A stretch of DNA of 64,000 nucleotides from Bubalus kerabau (GCF_029407905.1 NC_073625.1:166056240-166120239); one strand, 5' to 3'; numbered from the stretch's first letter, positions 1-11,629 are shown. Notes: generated from the letters alone by a model not told the origin. Numbers and translations are program-made.

Positions 1-129
1 GCTTCTACAAAAATGCCTTAACAGAAAAATCTATGTTGAATGAATAAATGTCAAGGTATTTGAACATGATATGTTAAATGATCTCTACGTTTTTAGTGTA
101 GGAAATAATTAAAATTGTAATCTTCACAT

Positions 130-168
130 TATATATCTTTATATATATATATATAAATATATAACTCA
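130..168. repeat. (TA)n low-complexity tract
   Basis: A run of alternating T and A with short interruptions in AT-rich flanking DNA. No gene or recognised dispersed repeat is visible in the first 280 bases apart from this tract. Confidence 0.8.
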
Positions 169-283
169 TATAACTCATCCATGTGAGAATTTTTCATAAT
201 CTAAATAAGTGAGATAGTTTTGCTTGCTGCCTGTACTTCTGTTCATCATTTTCATATGGTTTAAAAGTCATTTTGTTTTCTTC

Positions 284-487
284 AAGTGAAGTGCAAACGT
301 TAGTCGCTCAGTCGTGTCCGACTCTTTGTGACCCCGAAGAGGCCAGGCTCCTCTGTGCATATTTCCCAGGCAAGAATACTGGAGTGGGTTGCCATTTACT
401 TCTCCAAGGGATCTTTCTGACCCAGGGATCAAACGCAGGTCTCCTGCATTGCAGGCAAATTCTTTACCACTGAGCCACCAGGGAAGC
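284..487 (-). mobile_element. Bov-tA SINE, antisense, near full length
   Basis: Read on the minus strand it has the tRNA-derived head (gctggtaaagaat-like, at the right end, seen here as attctttaccactgagccacc) and then the Bov-A body ending in cgactgagcgact-like sequence at the left end. It is non-coding and depends on LINE machinery for mobility. The open frames across it on both strands are translations of the SINE, not genes. Confidence 0.9.
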
Positions 488-812
488 TGGAGGAATTCTG
501 AAAGCAATAAATTTAATTATTGGTTTCATTAAAATAAAATAGAATTTTTACACAGCTATGTAAGTAGCTTTGAAATATCTATGAGTAAATTTGAAGTTTC
601 TATGAGTAGATTTGAAATTCAGTACAATCTTCTCCAAAAGTTCAAAGTAAAGTTATAGTAGGAACCCTTTATCTCATTAATTCTTTTTCTGTCTCCATCC
701 TGAGCAAGTACTTAGGACCATATGGCATCCTGAAAAGTTGTTGTTGTTGTTTTTTGACTGGAAAGTATATGGGAACATCTAATATTTTGCATTTAAATTC
801 AAACTTTATTTG
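488..812. other. Unassigned AT-rich interval
   Basis: No gene or recognised repeat seen. It contains a short GTT run (ttgttgttgtt, near 740) and otherwise looks like unique or very old sequence. Confidence 0.5.
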
Positions 813-915
813 TCTTTGTTCAGCAAATATTTATTAAAGCTATATTACACATCATGCAATCTTCCAGGTACTGGGGCTGATATAAAAATCAACTCTATTC
901 ACATCCTTAACATTT
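813..915 (-). mobile_element. L2 LINE 3' end relic, antisense
   Basis: The order ttcagcaaatatttatta, then a degraded stretch, then ccaggtactggggctg matches the antisense of the L2 3' terminus (…ctcaataaatatttgttgaa). Heavily diverged, as expected for this ancient mammalian family. Confidence 0.5.
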
Positions 916-974
916 GCAACTTTGGGACCAGGAATCAGTTACTTTTAACAGTTAAAAATATATATGGAATATTT

Positions 975-1110
975 AATTCTTCCAACAGCTCAGTGAGATG
1001 CTATTATTAACTTCTTTAAAGTATTATAATTGATAAATGGGAAAGTCAGGATTTGAACTTGTGTCCTATTATTTGCAAGCCAGAAACTGGCCGCATCTAT
1101 GCTACACTGA
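975..1110 (-). mobile_element. MIR SINE relic, antisense
   Basis: Caacagctcagtgagatgct followed by a diverged stretch and agtcaggatttgaacttgt recalls the antisense MIR core and its tRNA-like part. Strongly degraded; assignment rests on these two islands only. Confidence 0.4.
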
Positions 1111-1147
1111 ATGGTCTATACATAGGAATTTTAAGCATTTCTTAAAG

Positions 1148-1236
1148 ATCCAGGGGATCTTCCTGACCCAGGAATCGAACCCAAGTCTCCTGCACTGCAG
1201 GCAAATTCTTTACCATCTGAGCCACCACGGAAGCCC
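1148..1236 (-). mobile_element. Bov-tA SINE head fragment, antisense
   Basis: Only the tRNA-derived head and the start of the body are present (gatcttcctgacccagg to gccaccacggaagccc). The 3' body is missing. It sits 22 bp left of the TSD of the next BovB. Confidence 0.85.
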
Positions 1237-1258
1237 AAACAAAATATTATGAGGGCCT

Positions 1259-2134
1259 AAAGAGTTTCATTTATGCAGAGTACATCATGAGAAACGATGG
1301 GCTGGAAGAAGCACAAGCTGGAATCAAGATTGCTGGGAGAAATATCAATAACCTCAGGTATGCAGATGACACCACCCTTATGGCAGAAAGTGAGGAAGAA
1401 CTAAAGAGCCTCATGATGAAAGTGAAAGTGGAGAGTGAAAAAGTTGGCTTAAAGCTCAACATTCAGAAAACGAAGATTGTGGCATCTGGTCCCATCACTT
1501 CATGGCAAATAGATGGGGAAAAAGTGGAAACAGTGTCAGACTTTATTTTTCTGGGCTCCAAAATCACTGCAGATGGTGATTGCAGCCATGAAATTAAAAG
1601 ATGCTTACTCCTTGGAAGGAAATTTATGACCAACCTAGATAGCATATTCAAAAGCAGAGACATAACTTTGCCAACAAAGGTTCGTCTAGTCAAGGCTATG
1701 GTTTTTCCAGTGGTCATGTATGGATGTGAGAGTTGGACTGTGAAGAAAGCTGAGTGCCGAAGAATTGATGCTTTTGAACTGTGGTGTTGGGGAAAACTCT
1801 TGAGAGTCCCTTGGACTGCAAGGCGATCCAGCCAGTCCATTCTAAAGGAAATCAGTCCTGGGTGTTCACTGGAAGGACTGATGCCGAGGCTGAAACTCCA
1901 ATACTTTGGCCACCTCATGTGAAGAGTTGACTCATTGGAAAAGAGGAATTGGGAGCAGGAGGAGAAGGGGACGACAGAGGATGAGATGGCTGGATGGTGT
2001 CACTGACTCGATGGAGGTAAGTTTGGATAAACTCCGGGAGTTGGTGATGGACAGGGAGGCCTGGTGTGCTGTGATTCATGGGGTCGCAAAGAGTCAGACA
2101 CGACTGAGTGACTGAACTGAACTGAAAGAGTTTC
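1259..2134 (+). mobile_element. BovB LINE, 5'-truncated, with 10 bp TSD
   Basis: Element body 1269-2124 begins in the late reverse-transcriptase domain and runs to the BovB 3' end (gactgaactgaactga). The identical 10-mer aaagagtttc flanks it at 1259-1268 and 2125-2134, a target-site duplication that fixes both ends. Its YADD active-site tetrad is intact (about 1360-1371), but everything upstream in ORF2 is absent, so the copy cannot be autonomous. Confidence 0.95.
1287..1922 (+). pseudogene. BovB ORF2 fragment (end of RT plus C-terminal region)
   Basis: A 211-codon frame. It starts just before the RT active-site block (YADD near residues 26-29) and continues through the KLNIQKTKI segment and the C-terminal region containing MYGCESWT. 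A stop at about 1920 separates it from the last ~60 codons, which continue in another frame at 1906-2115. In an intact BovB this is the C-terminal half of an endonuclease/reverse transcriptase of roughly 1,000 residues. No N-terminal endonuclease and no early RT motifs remain. Confidence 0.9.
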
Positions 2135-2677
2135 GTGGGAAATGTTATGAAAACTTGGATAAGGAAGTCATTGAAAGTAGAGTATGTTTATGAATTTGAG
2201 TTTATGGAGTATATTCTTCTTTGATATATAGGATTAAAGCATAATGAAACATAATGAAGTATTTTGTCTCATAATTAGATAAATATTTGCCAAGCAATAT
2301 CTAATTTGAACTAGAGACAAAACAGATCCCCTGATTATATAAATTAGTATTTGATGCTGTTCAGAAATTCCTGATCATGCCTTTTAAATTCATCCATGGA
2401 CATCTCTGAAACACTCTTGGAATAAAATATCCCCAAACATCATCAGACTGTGTTTTGTGCTTAATTACTAAATATGAACTGGAAAACAGATTTGGATCAT
2501 TCCAGTGGAATGACATGGTGACTCTTCTCACAACTGACTTTTCTTTAGGAAGATGGTTGTTTTTAGATTGTATTTAACTTGAAACATATTCTCCATCTTT
2601 TAGAAACCAGAAAATTTGACATTTAAAAATTTATTTTTTCTCTTTGTTTAGTTTTTTCTAAATGTGTAAACAGACTG
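2135..2677. other. Unassigned interval
   Basis: AT-rich sequence between the BovB and an antisense L1. No gene, RNA or clear repeat recognised. Confidence 0.5.
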
Positions 2678-3533
2678 CATTAATTTTTTTTTATTTTGTA
2701 TTAGAACATAGTTAACAATATTGTGTTAGTTTCATGTATACAGCAAAGTGATTCAGTTTTACATATACATGTATCTATTCTTTTTCAAACTCTTTTCCTA
2801 TTTAGGTTATTACCGAACATTGAGCAGAATTCACTTTAAATATAGCAGTGGGTACTTGTCAATCCCAAATTCCCAATCTATCCCTCTCCCCTACCCTTCC
2901 TCCCGGTAACCATTCGTTTTTGTCTCTAAGTCTGTGAGTCTGTTTCTGTTTTTTAAATGTTAATTTGTATTTTTATTTTTAGATTCTGCACATAAGTGAT
3001 ATCATATGATGTTTGTCTTTGCCTGACTTCCTTCACTTAATATGATAATCTCTAGATCTATCCATGTTGCTACAAATGTCAATATTTCATTCTTCTAAAT
3101 GGCTAAGAAGTATTCCATTGTACATATGTATCATGTTTTCTTTACCCATTCCTCTGTTGATGGACATTTAGATTGTTTCCATGTCTTGACTATTATAAAC
3201 ATTGCTGTAATGAAGATTGGGGTGCATGTATCCTTTCAAACTATGTATTTTTCCTGATATATGCCCAGAAGTGGGATTGCTGGATCATATAATAGCTCTA
3301 TTTTTAGTTCCTTAAAGAACTTTCATATTGTCCTCCATAGTGAGTGCATCAATTTACATTCCCAACAATAGTGTAGGAGGGTTCCTTTTTATCCACACCA
3401 TCTTCAGCATTCATTGTTGATTTTTTTGATAGTGACCATTCTAATTGGTGAGAGGTGATACCTCATTGTAATTTTGATTAGCATCCTCTAATAATTAACA
3501 ATGTTGAGCATCTTTTCACGTGCCTCTTGACAA
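2678..3533 (-). mobile_element. L1 LINE 3' end, antisense, ruminant type
   Basis: Antisense of a young-to-middle-aged L1: T-rich start (poly(A) complement), 3' UTR with agcaaagtgattcag and cctcccggtaaccattcg, then the antisense end of ORF2 (ttccattgtacatatgta; gattgctggatcatat; cattcccaacaatagtgtag). It stops near ttttcacgtgcctcttgac, so it is 5'-truncated. ORF2 is broken. Confidence 0.9.
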
Positions 3534-3767
3534 TTAAATAGACAGCTCTGATATCTAGGTTTTGAGTTTTGATTGAAGAGGTGATGACCACCCTCTGTAG
3601 AAAAACTGTATTATTTTCAAACAACTGTATTCTGTACTTGTGTGTTTAAATGTGAAAATCTAATATTGGATTAGTATGGTTTCATGTCAAAATAACCAAT
3701 GTTTATTAAGTTAATGTTTACTGAACCTATCAGTTAACATCTATCACCACACATAGCATTTTTTTAT

Positions 3768-3995
3768 TGAAATGAGAAATTTTAAGATCTACTCTCTTAT
3801 CAACTTTCAAATATCCAATACAGCATTATTGACTCCAGTCACCATACTGTACATGACATCCCCAGGATTTATTTATCTTATAACTGGAAGTTTGTACCTT
3901 TTGATCACCTTCAGTCATTTTACTCACTTCCCCAGCCCTCACCCTGGCAATTGCCAGTCTGTTCTCTCTAACTATGAGTACAGTAATTTTTTTTT
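3768..3995 (-). mobile_element. Older L1 (L1M-like) 3' UTR fragment, antisense
   Basis: The series ctttcaaatatccaataca, gtcaccatactgtacatga, tttatcttataactggaag and ccccagccctcaccctgg follows an ancient mammalian L1 3' UTR in antisense. It contains an open frame that I regard as accidental. Confidence 0.75.
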
Positions 3996-4414
3996 AAGCC
4001 TGGTAAAATATTCTATTTCATTTATTTTATTTTTTGTATTTCCTAGTGTTTTGTTATAGCTGGATTTCATGCCCAGCCAGTTTTGCTTATGATGAAGCAG
4101 TTTTGTACTCCACCAAAATATTAATTAGTTCTTTAGTTTTTTTCTTTTTTATTTACTTACAGACATCTATGAGATTAGCCAATTTACAAGTATTTGCTTC
4201 TTTAGCACTTAGAGTATATACAGAACTGCATCAGGGAATACAAAAGGGGTGAGGGAATACAAAAGTTATGTCCTCACGGAACTTACAAGTTGCTTGGGTG
4301 CCAGAATTAACAAATATCATCAATATTATTAGAAAAAAAAATAAAATAGCATTAGGTCAATAAAGCAAAAGGAATGGAAAAAAAAAAAGATTTGCGTGAA
4401 TTCAGTATTCTTTT
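3996..4414. other. Unassigned AT-rich interval
   Basis: Contains T-runs near 3989-3996 and 4139-4146 and A-runs near 4332 and 4379-4388. Two short ORFs here have no recognisable domain. No repeat family assigned. Confidence 0.4.
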
Positions 4415-4530
4415 CATAACAGCCCTGGGAGGTAGGAATTATTTCACCCCATTTCATAGATAAGAAAGCAAATATCAAGAAACTAACTAGCTTTTGAGAA
4501 TTTGACTACATGGGTTATGTTCTTTCTGCT
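4415..4530 (-). mobile_element. MIR SINE relic, antisense
   Basis: Cataacagccctgggaggta, then ttatttcaccccatttcata, then gataagaaagcaaat matches the antisense MIR core (…aaccctgtgaggtaggta…ccccattttacagatgagg). Confidence 0.7.
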
Positions 4531-5109
4531 GTGTCACAGTGTTAGGGAAAGCCAGAGGTAGTACTCAAGCTGAGTGTCCAAAAATGTCTTTGGTTGAAAT
4601 AAACAGAGGACAAAGGTCAGCAACAGAGCCCAAGTGGCAATGAATATGACAGAGGAGAAGGCTTGCTTGATGAGCCAGAGTTATGTGTTGGCTATTAAGA
4701 CTTTGGACCAGAGACAGAAGGTCTTGGAAGCCATGCACACCAAGGAGCTGATTGTTTTTGTGATAGATTTCAGAGCAGGGCAATTATTTATTTAAAGGAC
4801 ATTCCCAGGAAGATTTCTTTATAGGTAAAGATGGATGAGATTAGGGAAAAAGTAGTTGGCAATCAGAGGGTCACTTGTCTGGAAGAATTGTAGAGAAAAT
4901 ACTGCACTGAATACAAAGTTAGAATAAGAAACCTGTTTTTATTTTTTTAAACTCTGAGCTTCTGTAATGAGGGGTGTATTCATTATTTGTATTTCTGTAT
5001 CCACCATTTTCTTCTTAGCCAACGCAATGTGGCTTCCATAACCACCATTTTCAATTATGTTGCTCAACAAAAGAATAATTTGCAACAGACCACTTAGTTA
5101 TTTATTTTA

Positions 5110-5222
5110 GGTCTCCACCAGAATAGAAGTGCCAGAAATATAAGAAAGAAAAAGTATCTTATTCATCTCAATATCCTTAGAGCTTTTAATGTATCCTGGC
5201 ACATAGTAAATGCTGTAGAAAT
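5110..5222 (+). mobile_element. L2 LINE 3' end relic
   Basis: Sense-strand L2 tail: agaatagaagtgcc, a degraded middle, then cctggcacatagtaaatgct. Ends in the usual L2 3' terminus. Confidence 0.65.
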
Positions 5223-7146
5223 GTGCTTTTAAATTTTACATGATCAGCTTTTGCTTAAATCATTATATTATCTTTCAGGCTTAGTGTGGGAACATATTTG
5301 CATGGCAAGATTGGAAATAGACATTATGCAATGCTTAGCAAAGGTGCTCACGGGAGAATCATATACTGGAATGTAACTAAGTTTAAAATGATGGTGGCTT
5401 AATTCTAATTACTTAGAAGCTGATTAGTTTGCGAATTGTCCACAGACCCCCTGCTTCTCTTCCTTGTAACTGCTGCCAACTTTTGGCTAGTTTTGTGCTC
5501 ATTAGCACATCCTCTAGAGCTTGGGCAAGGCATGGGTATGACCTTTTGAGTCTGTCCATTTGGCTGCTTATTAACAGTTTTGGAGAGGATTTTGTGAGAT
5601 ATAGATTGTAACTATTGACAAAGATGAATATTTTATATTATTACATATAGGTTTTATTTATTCATGTTATTATTTGTTCTTTCTGCATGGCCTATTTGAA
5701 AGGTAAATGTGTAATTTGCGTGTGATATACATAATGATCTCTCTGAAGATGAACATTTGCTGACATTCCATACATATGAATTATAATGGGAATAGATCTT
5801 TGAATCCAAAGGTTAAATTCAACACAGTTGTCATGCCAAAATTATTCGGTGTGATAGTATCTTATATGTCTCTTAAAGTTTAAGGAGCTAGATGACTTAT
5901 GTAACTTCCAACAAAATTTTTTTAAGTATATTTTTTAAGAAGAGCCACATTGCATATTTTAATGACTTAGTTTGACCACAAACTCATATACAGGTAATGA
6001 ATACACCAAGTTCTGTGATGGGTTGCAAAATAATGTAAAAAGACGTGAAGAAACAACATAAAAAATAAACTGTATTTATAAACTCAAATTAAAGATAAAG
6101 TGGAGATATCAGGAAAGAAATTTAATTATATAGATAATTCTCTACAGGACTCATGGGACTTATAATTTACCAGTAGTTGCATTTTCTAAAGAGGTGCAGT
6201 AAAAATGCCCAACTGTGAAGACTTATCCAATCGTTTGATGAAATATGATACAACTAGTCTTCTGTGATTGTGGAATTGCTACATAAAATACGTTATTCTA
6301 ACTAGCATATGTTTGTGTGATTAATAAGGAGGTCAAGGATTATATAGGTACAAAGATAAACTGGAATATTTTACCTTTCGGGAAGACACAAATGGAAGTA
6401 AAAACATAGTCAATGATATTTTTACTTTTTTTTTTTTGAAAAATTAAACTCAAAATGGATTTGGTCTCAAAATTTTACTAGATATTTGCTAGATATACAC
6501 CAAAATAATATAGATGAAAATAAGAGGTATGGATTAAATGGATGGAGAAAATTATGCAATATTTATGAAGAGGTTTTATTTACTTTGCTGAAAGTCATTT
6601 GTACTAGTTTTAAATGGGCAGTAATAAATCAAATTATATCATTCTTAAATGCAGTTCTTAATAAAATGTGTTTCTCAGTATAACACAAATATGCTTATCT
6701 CAAGATATACCATGTTTTATTCAATGTTTTCAAGAATTATAAAGTGCAGTCAGTGAAGTTCTTACTAATCAGGGTTTACTGTCTTTCCAAAATTTACATA
6801 AAATAAGGTGAGATATAAATATACATACAAATGAACAAATAAGTTTAGTAATATCCAAATTCCTAATTTTAAATGCATCAATCCAACATACTGTCACAAA
6901 TTCTGTTTGTATCAGAAAAATTCTGAGGGAAGAGGCAAATAATTTAGTTATTTTGGCAATGTCGCTTGACTATTTAGGAGCCTGCCAGAGAAGTATTACC
7001 AATCACTGATTAATGCAAATTTATATTTTTAATTTTTGTGTTTTCTTTGCACAGATAGTTGTAAACAGGACTGGTATCTGAATGCTACTCATCAGTACTA
7101 GTTGTTTATGGATGGCATCTGTTCTGTAGGGTCCTTGCCAAAGCCA
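5223..7146. other. Repeat-poor AT-rich interval
   Basis: About 1.9 kb in which I recognise no gene and no dispersed repeat. Short ORFs at 5429-5611 and 6486-6683 have no domain, no start context and no splice framework I can support. Nothing further can be said without comparison to other genomes. Confidence 0.45.
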
Positions 7147-7444
7147 TACTAGCTGTTGCTGCTGCTGCTGCTAAGTCACTTCAGTCGTGTCTGACTCTGT
7201 GGGACCCCATAGACGGCAGCCCACCAGGATCCCCCGTCCTTGGGATTCTCCAGGCAAGAACATTGGAGTGGGTTGCCATTTCCTTCTCCAATGCATGAAA
7301 GTGAAAAGTGAAAGTGAAGGCACTCAGTCATGTCCGACCCTCAGCGACCCCATGGACTGCAGCCTTCCAGGCTCCTCCATCCATGGGATTTTCCAGGCAA
7401 GAGTACTGGAGTGGGGTGCCATTGCCTTATCCTACTAGCTGTTG
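7147..7444 (-). mobile_element. BOV-A2 SINE, antisense, with 12 bp TSD
   Basis: Two Bov-A units in tandem joined by the gtgaaaagtgaaagtgaa linker. The tail is the trinucleotide run (GCT)n at the left, i.e. (AGC)n on the element strand. The 12-mer tactagctgttg occurs at 7147-7158 and 7433-7444 and is the TSD. Confidence 0.95.
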
Positions 7445-7603
7445 AATATTTTGAATAACATCCTAGTTATAAATATAATTACAGTGTCTCATACACATGA
7501 AAACAGGAATTTTGCCAGTGAATAACTAGCCTTAGAAAACAAACCATTCTAAAAAATTAATAACTGTTCAGTTTACTTGGAAAAGTAACCATGTTCTTTG
7601 TAC

Positions 7604-7976
7604 TTTTTTTTTTTTGGTGTAATAAAGTTTTATTAAAGTATAAAGGAGATAGAGAAAGCTTCTGACATAGGCATCAGAAGGGGGCAGAAAGAGTACCTGC
7701 TTGCTAGTGTTAACAATGAGGTTATATAATCCAAAGAATGTCTGGAGGTTGCAAAGACCTCATCAGACCCACTCCCATAATTAACATTGTAAGATAACAC
7801 AAGGTTGAATCCAAAGACTGTCCTTAGGCAGGATACATTATTGTTATATAATCCTAAGGAATGTAGAGAAAGACAAAAAAAGTTTGTCCTTTCTTCCTCC
7901 TTGAGAATTCCAGACCCCTCTCTCCTTGGGGACCCCTAGACTCCCTATCAACCTGCCTAGGAACTGACTCTCTCAT
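7604..7976 (-). mobile_element. Class II ERV LTR (U3-R) followed by poly(A), antisense
   Basis: On the minus strand the LTR starts tgagagagtcagttccta just after a polypurine tract and runs through U3 to an AATAAA signal. The sequence actttattacacc and a pure run of 12 A (7604-7615 as T on the plus strand) follow it. U5 is absent. That is the shape of a polyadenylated retroviral transcript, not of a proviral LTR. Resemblance to bovid betaretrovirus-like LTRs is from memory. Confidence 0.7.
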
Positions 7977-7994
7977 TCCCCCCTTTTCTTTTAG
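7977..7994 (-). other. ERV polypurine tract
   Basis: Plus-strand cccccccttttctttta-type run, i.e. aaagaaaagggggg on the minus strand, directly upstream of the LTR start. In retroviruses this primes plus-strand DNA synthesis, and its position fixes the LTR boundary. Confidence 0.8.
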
Positions 7995-8840
7995 GAGAAT
8001 TATGTTGCCTAGGGAAAAGGGGCGTCGTTCTCATTCCATAACTACTTCTGAGCTGACAAGGGACATTGTCCCTAAATTGGTGAGGCAACATATTCTCCTA
8101 ATCCTCATACTGAGGATATCTGATCCAGGGCCCCAAACAGTAGTTGGAGGAAGCTACAGCAGTAGCAGGAGTTTGAGCAACCATTTGTAACTTAAAAGCT
8201 TTCATGCGGCTAGAAACAAATCCAGTTATACAATTACGGATGTAGGCAACATAGTCATTAAAACAAGTTAAAATCGAAATTATTCTAAAAGCTCATGTTA
8301 TAAATGGATTATTCTCAAAATAAGGAGTATTGTGATTGACAGAAGGACACCAGCAGATGCGTCCAAAAGACATATAATTTCTTTAATGATACAAGACACA
8401 GATAGCTTTGCAGAGATTAACTAGAACAGGTATTAACACAACGTGCTCCCAGAAAGGAGCCATTTGGCTACCCTCAGATCCCAAAGGGGTGGTCAGCAAC
8501 TCAGGAGACCACCTGTGTGGGGTTAGGAAGGCATCAAGTATTAGGAGCTCTCCCTGTTTCACCTTTTTAGAGATTTTATATCCCCCTGAGAACTCTTCCC
8601 AACTGCACAGGGACTCTGACAATATGTCTGTCTGCACCCTAGTTCCGGAGCAAAACAACCTTGGTGCATTCCTCAGTCATGTTTGGTTCACATGTGAAAC
8701 AAACTCTGTTTTCCAGCACGTGTCCTCAGCTGGCCCAGGCTTCAGGCCTGTGTGACTACTCCTGGAGGAATACAGTGACTTCTTCTACTAGTGGGCCTGG
8801 ATCCAATATTCTGATGTATGAACAGTGGAATAAATACTTA
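7995..8840 (-). pseudogene. Broken ERV 3' coding region (env end expected), antisense
   Basis: Lies immediately upstream of the polypurine tract, where the env transmembrane and tail region sits in betaretroviruses. The frame near the tract is open only in short pieces, with stop codons throughout; one 91-codon minus-strand frame (8383-8658) has no motif I can name. The envelope assignment is positional inference. The right limit is approximate because no second LTR, gag or pol is seen. Not functional. Confidence 0.5.
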
Positions 8841-9179
8841 TTATTCAACTAACTACTTTTCTCAGCTTCAGACAATGAGAACCACTAAGTCCTCACTCTG
8901 CACCCAAAACATGATGAATATCTACTCTCCCTCTGTCTGGAGTTTCTCTCCATGCTAAAGATGCCATTTCATTTGGGTATATCACACACTTAATGTAAGG
9001 TTTTGTAGAGCTATCCATTTAGTATTAGATGAACTATTTTTTATTTGGGATATAAAATGTAGTGAATACAGAGATTCTTTGTGCCTCAAGAACTCTAGAG
9101 ATGACACATTGTTCTGGGATCTTATAGGATAGGAGAATGGAATACATTAAGGGATTTATCATATTCTCCAATTCACAAC
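8841..9179. other. Unassigned interval between ERV piece and BovB
   Basis: No gene or repeat recognised. The 5' limit of the ERV-derived insertion should lie in or just before this interval. A weak partner (ttctttgt near 9073) of the sequence left of the T-run (ttctttgt near 7593) is the only TSD candidate. Confidence 0.4.
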
Positions 9180-10730
9180 CCAGATAATCACGATGGTCTG
9201 ATCACTTACCTTAGAGCCAGACATCCGGGAATGTGAAGTCAAGTGGGCCTTAGGAAGCATCACTACGAACAAAGCTACTGAAGGTGATGGCATTCCAGTT
9301 GAGCTATTTCAAATCCTGAAAGATGATGCTGTGAAAGTGCTGCACTCAATATGCCAGCAAATTTGGAAAACTCAGCAGTGGCCACAGGACTGGAAAAGGT
9401 CAGTTTTCATTCCAATCCCAAAGAAAGGCAGTGCCAAAGAATGCTCAAACTACCACATAATTGCACTCATCTCACACACTAGTAAATTAATGCTCAAAAT
9501 TCTCCAAGCCAGGCTTCAGCAATATGTGAACTGTGAACTTCCAGATGTTCAAGCTGGTTTTAGAAAAGGCAGAGGAACCAGAGATCAAATTACCAACATC
9601 TGCTGGATCATCAAAAAAGCAAGAGAGTTCCAGAAAAACATCTACTTCTGCTTTATTGACTATGCCAAAGCCTTTGACTGTGTGGATCACAATAAACTGT
9701 GGAAAATTCTGAAAGAGATGGGAATACCAGAGCACATGACCTGCCTCTTGAGAAACCTATATACAGGTCAGGAGGAAACAGTTAGAACTGGACATGGAAC
9801 AACAGACTGGTTCCAAATAGGAAAAGGAGTACGTCAAGGCTGTATATTGTCACCCTGCTTATTTAACTTCTATGCAGAGTACATCATGAGAAATGCTGGG
9901 CTGGGAGAAGCACAGGCTGGAATTAAGATTGCCGGGAGAAATATCGATAACCTCAGACATGCAGATGACACCACCCTTATGGCAGAAAGTGAAGAGGAAC
10001 TAAAAAGCCTCTTGATGAAAGTGAAAGTGGAGAGTGAAAAAGTTGGCTTAAAGCTCAACATTCAGAAAACAAAGATCATGGCATCTGGTCCCATCACTTC
10101 ATGGCAAATAGATGGGGAAACAAATAGATGGGCTGACTTATTTTTTGGACTCCAAAATCACTGCAGATGGTGACTGCAGCCATGAAATTAAAAGATACTT
10201 ACTCCTTGGAAGGAAAGTTATGACCAATCTGGATAGCATATTGAAAAGCAGAGACGTTATTTTGCCAACAAAGTTCCGTCTAGTCAAGGCTATGGTTTTT
10301 CCAGTGATCATGTATGGATGTGAGAGTTGGACTGTGAAGAAAACTGGGCACTGAAGATTTGATGATTTTGAACTGTGTTGGAGAAGACTCTTGAGAGTCC
10401 CTTGGACTTGGAGGAGATCCAACCAGTCCATTCTGAAGGAGATCAGTCCTGGGTGTTCATTGGAGGGACTGATGCTGAAGCTGAAACTATAATACTTTGT
10501 CCACCTCATGCAAAGGGTTGACTCACTGGAAAAGACCCTAATGCTGGGAAGGATTGGGGGTGGTAGGAGAAGGGGACAACAGAGGATGAGATGGCTGGAT
10601 AGCATCACCGACTCGATAGACATGAGTTTGGGTTAACTCCGGGAGTTGGTGATGGACAGGGAGGCCTGGCATGCTGCGATTCATGGGGTCTCAAAGAGTC
10701 GGACATGACTGAGCAACTGAACTGAACTGA
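9180..10730 (+). mobile_element. BovB LINE, 1.55 kb, 5'-truncated
   Basis: Starts at cagataatcacgatggt inside ORF2, upstream of the RT fingers, and runs to the 3' tail gaactgaactga. It keeps most of the RT domain. A rearranged patch near 10118-10145 and a stop near 10352 destroy the frame downstream. I could not find a clear TSD. Confidence 0.95.
9331..10173 (+). pseudogene. BovB reverse transcriptase domain, inactive
   Basis: A 280-codon frame, BovB-like to about codon 264 and frame-shifted after that. RT motifs in order: IPKKG block (~residues 28-33), GFRKGRGTRDQI (~76-87), motif A FIDYAKAFD (~108-116), motif B GVRQGCILSP (~166-175), motif C as HADD in place of YADD (~210-213). The endonuclease domain is missing. 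The tyrosine-to-histidine change in motif C would be expected to damage polymerase function even if the frame were whole. Confidence 0.9.
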
Positions 10731-10764
10731 ATCTTGAAAACACACAAGAGGTTACACAGAAATG

Positions 10765-10799
<35 letters not shown>
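10765..10799. repeat. (CA)n microsatellite
   Basis: About 14 uninterrupted CA units (10772-10799) with a short imperfect lead-in, 35 bp after the BovB tail. Likely length-polymorphic. Confidence 0.9.
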
Positions 10800-11629
10800 G
10801 CCTCTAGGTGTTTATAATAGCATCCACTGGAATTATCTTCTAGTCCTGAGGTCTTCTTCTTTTCTGATCACGTATTTTCTTTAGAACATCATGCCCCATA
10901 CAGGGCCATTGAGTTTTGTCTACCTTCTGCTTCTCTTGAAGTTGAGAGGAGATGAGAAAGCATAGTAACCTTTTTTGGAGCTCTAACACAGAACAAAGGT
11001 CAAATAAGCCCAGGCTGTATAATAGGTGCCTTATACATAGGGTATTCAATAATCCAATTTAGGAACATATATTAATAAAACATGCCAAAATATGTTTCTC
11101 CATTATTCTCATGAGCACAAATATTCTTTGCACATACAATTAGAAGTGGTTATATTCATTTGCATTCATCTTACTAGGCACATGGTAGGGAAGGTTTATT
11201 GCTGCAAAATAGAAATCCTTTTATTTATTTATTTTTTAAAAAATTTCAACTTGGGGTGAGAAGAATCTGTGCAAAGTCTAGAATAGCTATATTATTTAAC
11301 ACAGTGAACTTGCTTTTAAAATTGAATTTCAAGACACTCTATTTCTTTTGAGTGTTTTTTTCTTTTTAAGTTACAAAGCATTGGATATTTAGAGAAATAA
11401 ATTAGAGATAAAGAAAAATTGTTAGTCAACTAAAGTACTGTTAGCCCCTAGAGCACTCCCCTCAAATGTAACTCTCATGTAATCCTTACAAGTCATTTTT
11501 AAGCTTATACAAATTTTATTCATATATAGATGTGTGTATATATATATATATATATATATTTATTTATTTCTGTTCTCCTCTTCTTTTGTTAAATATATAT
11601 AGGATTCTGCTAGAGAATTTACTGTGAAA
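10800..11629. other. Unassigned AT-rich interval with (TA)n/(TTTA)n
   Basis: No gene seen. Contains a microsatellite at about 11532-11570 (gtgtg, then TA units, then TTTA units) and several T-runs. The ORF at 10840-11049 has no recognisable content. Confidence 0.5.

Noticed and set aside
1259..2134. BovB frame as an active retrotransposon gene
   Set aside because: 5'-truncated within RT and interrupted near 1920; lacks endonuclease and most catalytic RT motifs.
8383..8755. Overlapping ORFs in the ERV interval as intact envelope
   Set aside because: Frames are short, on both strands, and lack recognisable envelope features; the region is a decayed fragment.
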